The notes beneath the pieces were generated by a model, which had not been told where the DNA came from, did no database searches, and saw only the letters and a program-made list of their open reading frames with translations. A stretch of 10,286 bases of DNA from contig CAYUJD010000105.1 in the NCBI GenBank assembly GCA_964444975.1, positions 1-10,286 on the forward strand, in the 5' to 3' direction. Both the position numbers and the translations under genes were made by a program. This DNA comes from VBAS01 sp964444975. GTDB taxonomy: Bacteria; Bacteroidota; Bacteroidia; Chitinophagales; Chitinophagaceae. Below, piece by piece: positions 1 to 7,425 of this stretch (position 1 is the first letter of the stretch; every line of letters starts with the position of its first letter).

Positions 1-39
1 CCGCCTTTGATATCCCTTACTGAATTTTGGGTGGCTCAT
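1..39 (-). CDS. Possible start of a downstream gene (partial, runs off the window)
   Basis: An ATG on the minus strand at 39-37 opens a frame with no stop to the window edge; it reads MSHPKFSKGYQRR. It lies 19 bp after the stop of cutC on the same strand, a spacing that would fit an operon partner. Thirteen codons are too few to identify a product, there is no clear ribosome binding site, and a frame this short stays open by chance fairly often. I list it only because of its position. Confidence 0.25.
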   Translation of the reverse strand, partial: MSHPKFSKGYQRR

Positions 40-58
40 TGCGGAAAACGGGAGATGT

Positions 59-823
59 TCACAACAATGCATTTCGCAAGACCCTGACTTCATCCGGGTT
101 TATTTCATTATTCATATAACTCTCTTCAGAACCGGCAAATGCCGGATGCACAAACTGCATCGGGCTTTTGCCTTTGTTGCGCAACGATGAATGAAACTCA
201 GTGCAGCCGGTTTTTTCAGCAATCATCTTAATATTCTCTTTCCGCACCCCGCTGCCGGGCATGATGATAATGCGCCCATCAGCTTTTTCATTTAACTGCG
301 AAATCAGCTCAACTGCCTTGCTATTTACTGTTGACTCCCGGCTGCCGACTGATGGTTGCTGCCCCGAAGTTAGTATCCGCTGACAGCCCACTTCAATCAA
401 CTCTTCCAGTGCTGCAAAAGGATCAAGGCAGCGGTCGAAAGCACGGTGAAAGGTGACTTCGAGCGGATAGGCAAGCTCAACCAGTTCGGAAGTTCTTGCC
501 ATGTCAATAGTGCCGTTCATATTCAGCAGGCCAATCACGATGCCATCGCAACCAAGTTGCCTGCACAGCTTAATATCGTTTACCATAATCTCAAACTCAT
601 CTTTGTTGTACAAAAAATCGCCGCCCCGCGGACGGATGATGGGAAATAAAGGAGTGTTGAAAGCCTCCCTGCATTTTTTTATGTGAGCATATGATGGCGT
701 GGTTCCTCCTTCGCCCAGGTTAGCACAAAGCTCAATACGGTCGGCGCCGCCTTCCACAGCTGATTTTGTTGTGAGAAAATCGGAAGTGGCAATTTCGATG
801 ATATATTTTTTTCCCGGGGTCAT
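59..823 (-). CDS. cutC: CutC family protein (copper homeostasis protein, TIM barrel)
   Basis: This 254-residue protein belongs to the CutC family, cytosolic TIM-barrel proteins of about 240-250 residues linked to copper tolerance. The biochemical role is uncertain: in E. coli the classic cutC phenotype was later traced largely to the small RNA MicL encoded in that locus. Visible family motifs are GADRIELC (26-33), IIRPRGGDF (62-70), VTFHRAFD (123-130), LTSGQ (151-155) and HSS near 211-213. I chose the ATG at 823-821 because the family starts a few residues before the first strand (here YIIEIATSDF). The frame stays open for 43 more codons upstream to 952, but that stretch does not resemble any family extension. 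The gene follows the citrate synthase gene on the same strand after a 236-bp gap that contains a possible terminator, so it may have its own promoter, though I see no good match to the Bacteroidota consensus. Confidence 0.93.
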   Translation of the reverse strand: MTPGKKYIIEIATSDFLTTKSAVEGGADRIELCANLGEGGTTPSYAHIKKCREAFNTPLFPIIRPRGGDFLYNKDEFEIMVNDIKLCRQLGCDGIVIGLLNMNGTIDMARTSELVELAYPLEVTFHRAFDRCLDPFAALEELIEVGCQRILTSGQQPSVGSRESTVNSKAVELISQLNEKADGRIIIMPGSGVRKENIKMIAEKTGCTEFHSSLRNKGKSPMQFVHPAFAGSEESYMNNEINPDEVRVLRNALL

Positions 824-957
824 ATTGCTACGGAAAATTAAATAATGAAAATGAATATTGCCGGCGTTGGTTTCATTAATCCGGTCAGTGACGGGTATTT
901 TGAAATGAATGAAAAGGAAAATGCAGGAGGTTATTTTGAAAAAGCATTTCAATTAAG

Positions 958-1013
958 CGGCTCGCAAAGTGAAAAACAGCTGCTGCCGGGAAAAATTACT
1001 CTTTGCTGAGCCG
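958..1013 (-). terminator. Hairpin downstream of the citrate synthase gene, possible terminator
   Basis: The arms cggctcgcaaag (958-969) and ctttgctgagccg (1001-1013) are inverted repeats with a single bulged base (1007), separated by a 31-nt loop. The structure begins 46 bp after the stop of the citrate synthase gene in the direction of transcription. No T-run follows directly on the minus strand; the nearest T-rich stretch is about 15 nt further on. It may be an RNA 3'-end stabiliser rather than an intrinsic terminator. Confidence 0.35.
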
Positions 1014-1059
1014 TGCTGTATGTTTGAGAAGTTTGCTTCACTCCGTTTGCAAGTAAGTT

Positions 1060-2385
1060 TCACTCGCCCCAGATATGATCCTTGCCTTCGAGCCAGCTTT
1101 TTACCTGCTTGGTGGTTACCGACTTGGGTCTTTCTATCGGGAAACCCAGTGCCCTTGACCAGCACAGGCTCGCCAGCACACCCAATGCCCGGCTCACGGC
1201 AAAGAGCACCGTGTAATACTCATACTCCACCATACCATAATGCACCAGCAGTGCACCGCTGTGTGCATCCACGTTAGGCCAGGGGTTTTTTATTTTACCC
1301 AGCGACTGAAGTATCGGTGGTACCGTTTCGTAAATATTCCACACGGTTTGCACCAGCGGATCTTCGGGCATGTGTTTTCTGCCAAAATCCATTTGAGCAA
1401 TAAACCGCGGGTCGGTTTTTCTCAACACGGCATGGCCATAGCCCGGCACTACTTTGCCTTCGCTCAATGTTTTCTTTACATACCCGGCAATTTGTTCTTT
1501 GGTGGGCATTTCGGTATTCAATGCTTCCCGCATTTCAAAAATCCATTTTATTACTTCCTGGTTGGCCAGCCCGTGCAGCGGACCGGCAAGCCCGTTCATA
1601 CCGGCGGCATAGCTCAGGTACGGATCGCTGAGCGCTGAACCTACAAGGTGGGTGGCATGTGCCGACACATTGCCGCCTTCATGATCGGCATGAATGGTCA
1701 TGTACAGCCGCATCAGTTCATGAAAACCTTCCTCTTCGTAACCGAGCATGTGGGCAAAGTTGCTTGCCCAGTCGAGCAAGCCGTTGGGCTGAATATGTTC
1801 ATTGTTTTTGTATTTACGCCGGTACACATAGGCAGCAATCCGCGGCAGCCGGGCAATCAGGTCCATGGTGTCGTCGTAAATGGGATTCCAGTAATCTTTT
1901 TTAGCCAGGCCTTTTGCATATTCTTTTACAAAATGACCTTCGGTTTGCAGCGCCATCACGGCGGCCACAAACATCGTCATGGGATGGGCATAAGTAGGGA
2001 AAGCATCAATCACATCAAACACATGGCTGGGCACATGGCTGCGGCGCTGCCACAGGTTGGTGATGTGGTGTGCATCTTCATCAGCCGGCAGCTCGCCGAT
2101 AAGCATCAGGTAAAACAATCCTTCAGGCAATGGCTCCGAACCGTCCGGAGCTTTAGGAAGTTTTTCCCTTAATTCAGGAATAGAAAATCCCCGGAAGCGG
2201 ATGCCTTCATGTGCATCGAGCAATGAAGTTTCCGTTACCAGCCCGGTGATGCCCCGCATACCCTGGTACACCTGGCTAAGGGATACCTCACCAATCACTT
2301 TGTTACCGTGTTGTTTCAGTATTTCTTTTATTTCCGCTGTGGCCTGGTCAGCCTTTTCCTTGAACAGATCCTTTATCTCTCCCAT
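1060..2385 (-). CDS. Citrate synthase, eukaryotic (mitochondrial)-type
   Basis: This 441-residue enzyme condenses oxaloacetate and acetyl-CoA to citrate, the first step of the TCA cycle in the cytosol. The sequence is strikingly like mitochondrial citrate synthase rather than the gltA type: segments such as IHADHEGGNVSAH (231-243), SALSDPYLSYA and NGLAGPLHGLANQEV (264-278) follow the animal enzyme closely. The catalytic triad is intact: H271 in GPLHG, H318 in VPGYGHAVLRKTDPR and D373 in NVDAHSG, equivalent to pig H274, H320 and D375. Substrate-binding arginines are R327, R399 and R419. The protein is complete, ends in HIWGE and lacks a targeting peptide, as expected for a bacterium. Forms of this type occur in other Bacteroidota, so this is probably vertical in the phylum. 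The ATG at 2385-2383 is preceded by an A-run and lies about 40 nt downstream of a very good promoter. Confidence 0.97.
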   Translation of the reverse strand: MGEIKDLFKEKADQATAEIKEILKQHGNKVIGEVSLSQVYQGMRGITGLVTETSLLDAHEGIRFRGFSIPELREKLPKAPDGSEPLPEGLFYLMLIGELPADEDAHHITNLWQRRSHVPSHVFDVIDAFPTYAHPMTMFVAAVMALQTEGHFVKEYAKGLAKKDYWNPIYDDTMDLIARLPRIAAYVYRRKYKNNEHIQPNGLLDWASNFAHMLGYEEEGFHELMRLYMTIHADHEGGNVSAHATHLVGSALSDPYLSYAAGMNGLAGPLHGLANQEVIKWIFEMREALNTEMPTKEQIAGYVKKTLSEGKVVPGYGHAVLRKTDPRFIAQMDFGRKHMPEDPLVQTVWNIYETVPPILQSLGKIKNPWPNVDAHSGALLVHYGMVEYEYYTVLFAVSRALGVLASLCWSRALGFPIERPKSVTTKQVKSWLEGKDHIWGE

Positions 2386-2425
2386 GATGTAGTGGATTTT
2401 TTTTGAACGCCTGAGTAAGATGTAT

Positions 2426-2458
2426 CAAAGGTAATTATTTACCCATCTGGCCGGCAAA
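2426..2458 (-). promoter_or_regulatory. Bacteroidota-type promoter of the citrate synthase gene
   Basis: Read on the minus strand, TTTG (2458-2455) is followed after 21 nt by TACCTTTG (2433-2426). This matches the Bacteroidota -33 TTTG and -7 TAnnTTTG elements with the usual spacing of about 19-21 nt and no mismatch. Transcription would start near 2420, giving a leader of roughly 35 nt before the ATG at 2385. It lies in the 102-bp gap after lptG, so the citrate synthase gene is likely transcribed independently of lptG. It is the only perfect TAnnTTTG that I found upstream of a gene in this window. Confidence 0.65.
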
Positions 2459-2487
2459 ATAATTGGATGAAAGTTGTGTAATCGTAA

Positions 2488-3573
2488 TCATTTGGGCGCC
2501 CTGCGATAAACCCACCAGGCAACCATAACGAATACCAGATTGGGCAACCAGGCTGCAACCAGGGGATGAAAATCTCCTTTTACAGAAAAGGTGGTGGAGA
2601 ACCGGTCGGTGAGAATAAAAAGCGAGGCGATGATTAAACCAAAAGCAATATGCAGGCCGCTGCCTCCTCTTGTTTTGCGGGCGGCAATAATGGCCCCGAT
2701 GAGGGTAAGCAGTATCACCGAAACCGGAGTGGCGCTGCGCCGGTAGCGTTCCACTTTCAGTGTATTAAGCCCCTCGGTACCGCGAAGTTCCTCGGCCCTG
2801 ATATACTCCTTTAACTGCGCAGTGGTCAGTTTATCTTTCAGGTAATAATCATAGCGCAGATCGCCGGGTTTCAGGTTCAGGTTGATATGGTAGGTGGGGT
2901 AATAGTTTACCAGTTCTTTTACCGAATCTACTTTTCTTTCCACTGCATTGCTGAGCAGCCAGTTTTTTTTCGCCGTATCCCATTTCATTGATTCGGCCCG
3001 CAGGTTGTACACCACTTTGTTGTTTTGGGTGTGGTGCATAAAAAATCCGCCGGCTGATTTTGTGGTGGAATCAAAGTATTTAATGCCCACATAAGAATTG
3101 GAATCGGAGCGGCGGTAATATGTGTCCTGGTAGATGTTGCGGCCCAGGTCCTGCCGGTCGAAATATTTTACATGAAAATTGCTGCGTATCTCGTTGCCGC
3201 GGGGTATGAAATGACGACCTGCCACATAAAGCATGGCTGCAAGCAGGATGCCGCCGATAAAATACGGACGCAGAAAACGGTTGAAGCTGGTGCCGGCAGC
3301 CAGCATGGCTATTATTTCCGAACGCATGGCCATACGGCTGGTGGTATAAATAACTGCGATGAAAACAAACAGCGGGAACAGCAAACCCCAGATATAGGGA
3401 ATAAAGCCCGCATAATACTGCCGGATGATTTGCGGGGTGCTCAATCCCGACTTTACAAAATTTTCCGTATGCTCGCTGCCGTCAACCGCTATGGCAATAA
3501 GGGTAAACAGCAGCATGCAAAAGAAAAAAGTGACGAGAATTTTTTTCAGTATGTACCAGTCTATCCGCTTCAT
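2488..3573 (-). CDS. lptG: LptF/LptG family permease (LPS export ABC transporter inner-membrane subunit)
   Basis: This 361-residue inner-membrane protein matches the length of E. coli LptF and LptG. The family forms the LptBFG ABC transporter, which pulls lipopolysaccharide from the inner membrane into the Lpt bridge to the outer membrane. Three hydrophobic segments lie near residues 12-30, 60-78 and 103-119, a large periplasmic beta-jellyroll region spans about 120-280, and three more segments lie near 281-298, 307-323 and 336-355. The stretch SEIIAMLAAGTS (85-96) is the cytoplasmic coupling helix with its conserved glutamate that meets LptB. The start MKRIDWYILKKIL is typical of Bacteroidota LptG proteins. 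The frame is open 51 codons further upstream to 3726, but that part is not hydrophobic and does not fit the family. I prefer LptG over LptF from this N-terminus, but the two paralogues are hard to separate by eye. Confidence 0.88.
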   Translation of the reverse strand: MKRIDWYILKKILVTFFFCMLLFTLIAIAVDGSEHTENFVKSGLSTPQIIRQYYAGFIPYIWGLLFPLFVFIAVIYTTSRMAMRSEIIAMLAAGTSFNRFLRPYFIGGILLAAMLYVAGRHFIPRGNEIRSNFHVKYFDRQDLGRNIYQDTYYRRSDSNSYVGIKYFDSTTKSAGGFFMHHTQNNKVVYNLRAESMKWDTAKKNWLLSNAVERKVDSVKELVNYYPTYHINLNLKPGDLRYDYYLKDKLTTAQLKEYIRAEELRGTEGLNTLKVERYRRSATPVSVILLTLIGAIIAARKTRGGSGLHIAFGLIIASLFILTDRFSTTFSVKGDFHPLVAAWLPNLVFVMVAWWVYRRAPK

Positions 3574-3808
3574 CCGGCTGCGAAGTAAGCGAATATTTGC
3601 GGAAAGAAAATGTGAAGAGTGGGGAAGAAGGATTCCTGGCCGGCTATGTGCAATAGATTTTTTCCTGCCGCAGCATCCGATAGCTAACGGGTCAAAGAAC
3701 TTATCCTGATTTTTGATTCGTGACACACCCCTGGGCAGACGGAAATGCTTTGAGTTTTGATTTTTTCTGACAAAGACTCCGGACGGACGGAATCAATCGT
3801 TGTCGTAT

Positions 3809-3869
3809 CCCGGGGTCTGCCCGATAACAGGTTTTAATTTTCAGAATTCCTTCGGGGCAAGACCCCGGG
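3809..3869. repeat. GC-rich imperfect inverted repeat
   Basis: The left arm (3809-3823) and right arm (3853-3869) are nearly complementary over about 15-17 bases, with a 29-nt spacer that is AT-rich. The arms are almost pure G and C in a region otherwise rich in A and T, so they stand out. Because a third sequence (3733-3740) complements part of the left arm, two mutually exclusive folds are possible. It could be a repeat-family element or the rest of a mobile element. Confidence 0.5.
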
Positions 3870-3914
3870 GGGAAGCAGGAAACGCCACCCCAAATCTGAA
3901 AATGGAATCATCAG

Positions 3915-3953
3915 TAAAAAAGACAGCGAGTTTAATTCAACTTTTTAAACCTC
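3915..3953 (-). terminator. Probable intrinsic terminator of the three-gene accessory operon
   Basis: On the minus strand, ten bases after the stop of the solenoid protein gene, GAGGTTTAA (3953-3945) pairs with TTAAACTC (3935-3928) around a 9-nt loop with one bulge, and the run TCTTTTTT follows within a few bases (3923-3916). Hairpin plus T-run in the right place fits Rho-independent termination. The stem is AT-rich and weak, which lowers confidence. Confidence 0.42.
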
Positions 3954-3962
3954 TTTAATAGA

Positions 3963-5927
3963 TTATCCTTTTGTTTCGTACAAATTGCGAAGCATCAAGT
4001 CAATTTTTTTTTCCGCTTTAATATAATAGATAGCGATTGTTTTCAATTTATCAAACAAATCATGAACATTATAACTATAATCAGCAGGAGAAAATGAATT
4101 AATTGATTTAATATGAGCATTCAAATCCATAAAAACATCCATACCCAAAGGACATTCATTCCAATATTTATTGTCATATAAAATGCTAATCCAATCTAAA
4201 AATCTTGTTCCGGGTTTGTGGTCAAACTCCCCTATTCCTGTCTTCGCCTTATCCCTCCATTCGTTATATGGAATTGAGTCTATTAATTGATATGCCATGT
4301 TACCATCTCCATTTCCATAAAAAGCAAGTATAATTTTATACAGAACTTCATTTCCAGAAACTGAATATTTAATACGGTTGACTATTTTTTTCGCCCCGGC
4401 TATATCGCCTGTATTTAAAATACTTTGGGCAAAATTTGCCAGCGCATAATCGTTTTTAAAACTATCGGCAATCATTGCATAACGATGAGCCTTTGTTAAA
4501 GCTTCATTAAGCTGATCGCCGTTTCCTATCCGCTGCAGAGTTGAAACAATATTGGCAAAGACAATTATTTTATCATTTAAATCCTCAACCAACTCCGCTT
4601 CTGTCAGCACTTTTCGGAAATCTGCAGTGGCATTATCTGTTCTGCCTGTTGCATATTTTGCTTCAGCGAGGTTAATCAGTGACTGACAGTATAAGAATCT
4701 TGAACCGATCCTATCAATGGTTTTTTCTGCTAATATCCAGTTGCTATTTAATCCAGCTGTATCTCCCGATAACTGCCGGCTGGTAGAAATTTTCAGCAGA
4801 CAGTTGACGGCGTCGGGTAGTAACAACACTCCATATCTTCCATTTTCTCTGCTGTTATCATTTCCGATAACAGCAGTTATTTTTCGTTGTGCTTCTGTAA
4901 AATCCCTATTTGTTAAATAAGCGTCTGCCAGTTTTATCAATGCCAGCTTGCGATATTTTTCATCCCTGATTGTATCAGTAATTTTTTCTGCAGTAAGCAA
5001 ATCCCCGTTATTAATATATGATTCAAGTAGCGATTGTGTATAGTCTGGTGCAGCATTAGGAATCAAGTTCAAAGCCCTTTTTGCCGACTGCGGATCACCG
5101 ATTTGCATCCATAAAGTTGCTACCTGACCCATAAACATTTCTCGCTCATAACCTGAAAACCGGAGAGCCACATCCTGTATCTTTTTTAGCATAGAGATTA
5201 CTGTACGATGGCTCCTTTCTCTTAATAATTCAATTTGGCTTTTAAAATAACTTGTATTTACTACAAATTCTGATGTCATAAATCCGCCAAACCATGCAAT
5301 GGCCCTTAATTCTCTTCCTGGTATTTTTGAATTAGCGACCCCTGCATTGAACATAGTAAGCCAAGGGTACCTTTCGGAGTTTGTAAACGCTTTTTCAAAA
5401 TATTGCAATGCATTTCTATAAAGCAAACCGGAAGCAGCATTTATGCCCTGTTCGTATAATGAATTCTCCTCACCTGATTGAATCCCGGGAAAAATCATTT
5501 CAGGATGATCCAATCGTACCTTATCAAAAATAAGTTTCACAACATCTCTTACTCGTCTGTGCATATAAGATGTGTCCGCTTCAACTCTCGCCACATCCAC
5601 ATGAGGGAAAATCCGGGTTTTCCCGGATTGGTCAAAGCAAAATCTTTTCACTCCGTCAATCTCAGCTATCCTTAAACTTGATGCTTCACTGCGCATTTTT
5701 TTTAATATAGAGTCAAGCGCTTTTACTTTTGCTGAGTTTTGAAAACCCCGGTTATTGTTATTGAAACGTTTTTTATATAAAGAATCAAGACTCCTGTATT
5801 CCGGTCTCGTTTGTAATTCCTTTATTGCAGCACTTGCCAGGTTTACATTAACAGATTGTTGTTGCCCGTATGCATAACATACAGATAAAAGAAATAGGAT
5901 ACTCAAAGAAAAAAAACGGCTATTCAT
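3963..5927 (-). CDS. Exported alpha-solenoid (TPR-like) protein of unknown function
   Basis: This 654-residue protein has a clear Sec signal peptide (MNSRFFSLSILFLLSVCYAYG, cut expected before QQQ); C17 is not in a proper lipobox, so it is probably not a lipoprotein. After a polar N-terminal region (about 25-150), helix pairs with TPR-like spacing appear at about 160-215 and again at about 265-560. Recurring patterns are an alanine-rich helix, then a G(D/N) turn, then A-x2-I (for example NNGDLLTAEKI, NTGDIAGAKKI and GNGDGNMAYQLI). Such solenoids usually hold partner proteins; no enzymatic motif is visible. The real start is the ATG at 5927-5925; a TTG one codon upstream is not needed. It is last in the presumed operon, 39 bp after the peptidase-like gene, and a likely terminator follows. 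The product is not one I recognise; repeat assignment is by eye. Confidence 0.85.
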   Translation of the reverse strand: MNSRFFSLSILFLLSVCYAYGQQQSVNVNLASAAIKELQTRPEYRSLDSLYKKRFNNNNRGFQNSAKVKALDSILKKMRSEASSLRIAEIDGVKRFCFDQSGKTRIFPHVDVARVEADTSYMHRRVRDVVKLIFDKVRLDHPEMIFPGIQSGEENSLYEQGINAASGLLYRNALQYFEKAFTNSERYPWLTMFNAGVANSKIPGRELRAIAWFGGFMTSEFVVNTSYFKSQIELLRERSHRTVISMLKKIQDVALRFSGYEREMFMGQVATLWMQIGDPQSAKRALNLIPNAAPDYTQSLLESYINNGDLLTAEKITDTIRDEKYRKLALIKLADAYLTNRDFTEAQRKITAVIGNDNSRENGRYGVLLLPDAVNCLLKISTSRQLSGDTAGLNSNWILAEKTIDRIGSRFLYCQSLINLAEAKYATGRTDNATADFRKVLTEAELVEDLNDKIIVFANIVSTLQRIGNGDQLNEALTKAHRYAMIADSFKNDYALANFAQSILNTGDIAGAKKIVNRIKYSVSGNEVLYKIILAFYGNGDGNMAYQLIDSIPYNEWRDKAKTGIGEFDHKPGTRFLDWISILYDNKYWNECPLGMDVFMDLNAHIKSINSFSPADYSYNVHDLFDKLKTIAIYYIKAEKKIDLMLRNLYETKG

Positions 5928-5966
5928 CAATAAGAAGATTTTGTGGGTATAAAACAGTCTAAAAAA

Positions 5967-7409
5967 TTATCGCAATAGCTTTGGCTCGGTGTTTTGCTCA
6001 GGCTTGAATGCAATACCCTTTTCTAAAATAATTTTTTTTACTTCTTCAAGATTAAGGTATCGTCTTTGCCACGGACCCTGAAGATTTGAATCTATCATTT
6101 CAAACCATATTTTTCCATCATGTTCAAATGTTTTATTGAGTACAACCTGGTGTCCGGGCCAGATATTAATCATCACCGGTCTGCCTTCTTTCACCGCTTT
6201 ACTAAAATCATCACTACGGATAATCTCCACTTGTCCAAAAGCCTCAGCAAGAAATAATACTTCACCACCATTCAAGCCTTCATCTTTAATCGCCTGTTGC
6301 GGATTCGAACGATGTGCTGAAGACCGCCATTCGGCTTCGCTGATAAGTTTTGCCGCCCGGGCTGCTACAATTCCATACGGGAGGCCTGCTGCATTAGCCA
6401 AAGCAAAAACAGCACAATCCTCAAAAGACTGTTGACCTGCGCCTGGCAGTCCCATTCCTTTTGCCAGCTTGGCTTTTGCTTTTATGTCGTCAGTTACGAT
6501 TCGATCATTAATCGTCTTCCATATTTTCTCTGCTCGTTTTCTCATTTCATGCCTGCTCAAATTTTCATCCTCTACGTTTTCCAAACTATCCAATGCTATT
6601 TTAAGTCGCTTTTGTTCTTCAAGCGACCAACCACTTTTTTTTGCAGCCCTGTTGATGCTTTTTATTATTTCCGGTTCATCGTCTTCTTCGACTGATGTTT
6701 TGTTTAAAACAGAATCAATGCTGGCTGTAAATGTTAATCCTTCAGATAAGGAAGAAGTGTCTATTACCTTATCAAAATTTTTCAGCACATCTGACAGATA
6801 ATCTTTCGCACTATCATTTGTTTCCAGATATTTCGGGTCTTTCTTTAGTTGTTCCTCTATAAAACCTATCCAGTCTTTTTCATCCGGAGTAAAAGACAAA
6901 GGATCTGTTCTCCATGCCTGCTTCAAAAAAGAATAAGCTGCTTTGAGGTTATACTGCTTCCCTGCCTCGTAATATTTTTTTCGCAAATCATTGGCAGTTT
7001 TCCGTACTTTCTCTTTTTTAATATGGTCTTCAAGCTGCATAATCCATTCTTTCAGCCATTGAAAATCCTTAGCCATTTCCTGCGCCGCCTTTGCCAACCG
7101 CAAAGCTTCCTCAGCATTGTTGGCTAAGGCCGCATTATTGGCCTGCCGCATTAGTTCATTTGCTTTGTCAATTCTTTCATTATATTCCGCAATTCGCAGT
7201 TGTCTTTTCGTGGGCCCTGAGGGAACTTTTTCAGTGATGTTATTACCACCTGAGCCAGGACAAGGCACATCAACCCAATGACTATTTTGCCAAACCCTGC
7301 ACCGAACCTCGCCGACAGGCGAACCGGAAGGAATACTGACCTGTCCAAATCCAAAGGAGTTTGAAAAAACAAACAGTCCTAAAAAAAATCTTTTACCCTT
7401 TGAAACCAT
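5967..7409 (-). CDS. Exported protein with helical N-terminal half and C39/papain-like cysteine peptidase domain
   Basis: This 480-residue protein starts with a signal peptide (about 1-22, ending FGFGQ). A short region with two cysteines (C37, C50) and a GSGG linker follows, then a long charged helical section (about 68-310) with TPR-like or coiled-coil character, for example NNAEEALRLAKAAQEM. The C-terminal part (about 315-465) looks like a papain-fold peptidase of the C39 kind: Q326 stands six residues before C332 (GQQSFEDCAVFALANAAG), as the oxyanion-hole glutamine and nucleophile do in papain. A histidine follows in PGHQVVL (H420), and D440 in EMIDSN gives a plausible third member. All expected catalytic residues are thus present, so activity is plausible. 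The substrate is unknown; it might process an exported partner or act as an effector. The gene lies 16 bp after the GldN-like gene and 39 bp before the solenoid gene. The domain call rests on motif spacing and not on an alignment. Confidence 0.82.
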   Translation of the reverse strand: MVSKGKRFFLGLFVFSNSFGFGQVSIPSGSPVGEVRCRVWQNSHWVDVPCPGSGGNNITEKVPSGPTKRQLRIAEYNERIDKANELMRQANNAALANNAEEALRLAKAAQEMAKDFQWLKEWIMQLEDHIKKEKVRKTANDLRKKYYEAGKQYNLKAAYSFLKQAWRTDPLSFTPDEKDWIGFIEEQLKKDPKYLETNDSAKDYLSDVLKNFDKVIDTSSLSEGLTFTASIDSVLNKTSVEEDDEPEIIKSINRAAKKSGWSLEEQKRLKIALDSLENVEDENLSRHEMRKRAEKIWKTINDRIVTDDIKAKAKLAKGMGLPGAGQQSFEDCAVFALANAAGLPYGIVAARAAKLISEAEWRSSAHRSNPQQAIKDEGLNGGEVLFLAEAFGQVEIIRSDDFSKAVKEGRPVMINIWPGHQVVLNKTFEHDGKIWFEMIDSNLQGPWQRRYLNLEEVKKIILEKGIAFKPEQNTEPKLLR

Positions 7410-7425
7410 TTAATTTACAATTTGC

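Larger units (their letters stand above)
3574..3962. other. 389-bp intergenic region with nested inverted repeats
   Basis: No convincing gene lies between the lptG start and the stop of the solenoid protein gene. The region has several inverted repeats: cccggggtctgcccg (3809-3823) with cggggcaagaccccggg (3853-3869), which differ by small indels; gggcagac (3733-3740) with gtctgccc (3815-3822), so that one arm has two possible partners; and attttcaga (3837-3845) with tctgaaaat (3895-3903), a perfect 9-bp pair enclosing the right GC-rich arm. The pattern resembles an interspersed palindromic repeat or a structured RNA leader of lptG. No clean promoter for lptG could be found. Confidence 0.5.

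Noticed and set aside
824..952. N-terminal extension of CutC by 43 residues
   Set aside because: The frame is open to 952, but CutC proteins begin just before the first beta-strand and the extra stretch is low-quality, without family similarity; the ATG at 823 fits the family length.
969..1277. Plus-strand open frame overlapping the 3' end of the citrate synthase gene
   Set aside because: The product is rich in Cys, Pro and His without pattern and mostly antisense to conserved coding sequence.
1648..2172. 174-codon plus-strand open frame inside the citrate synthase gene
   Set aside because: It is the antisense of a highly conserved gene and its translation shows no domain or sensible composition.
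3574..3726. N-terminal extension of LptG by 51 residues
   Set aside because: The extension is polar with cysteines and prolines, unlike any LptF/LptG N-terminus; MKRIDWYILKKIL is the usual start and gives the family length.
3963..5927. Lipoprotein signal in the solenoid protein (C17)
   Set aside because: The residues before the cysteine are LSV, and a lipobox needs G, A or S just before the cysteine; a normal signal peptidase I site after AYG fits better.
5925..5930. TTG codon as start of the solenoid protein
   Set aside because: An ATG follows immediately and gives the same signal peptide; the TTG is not needed.
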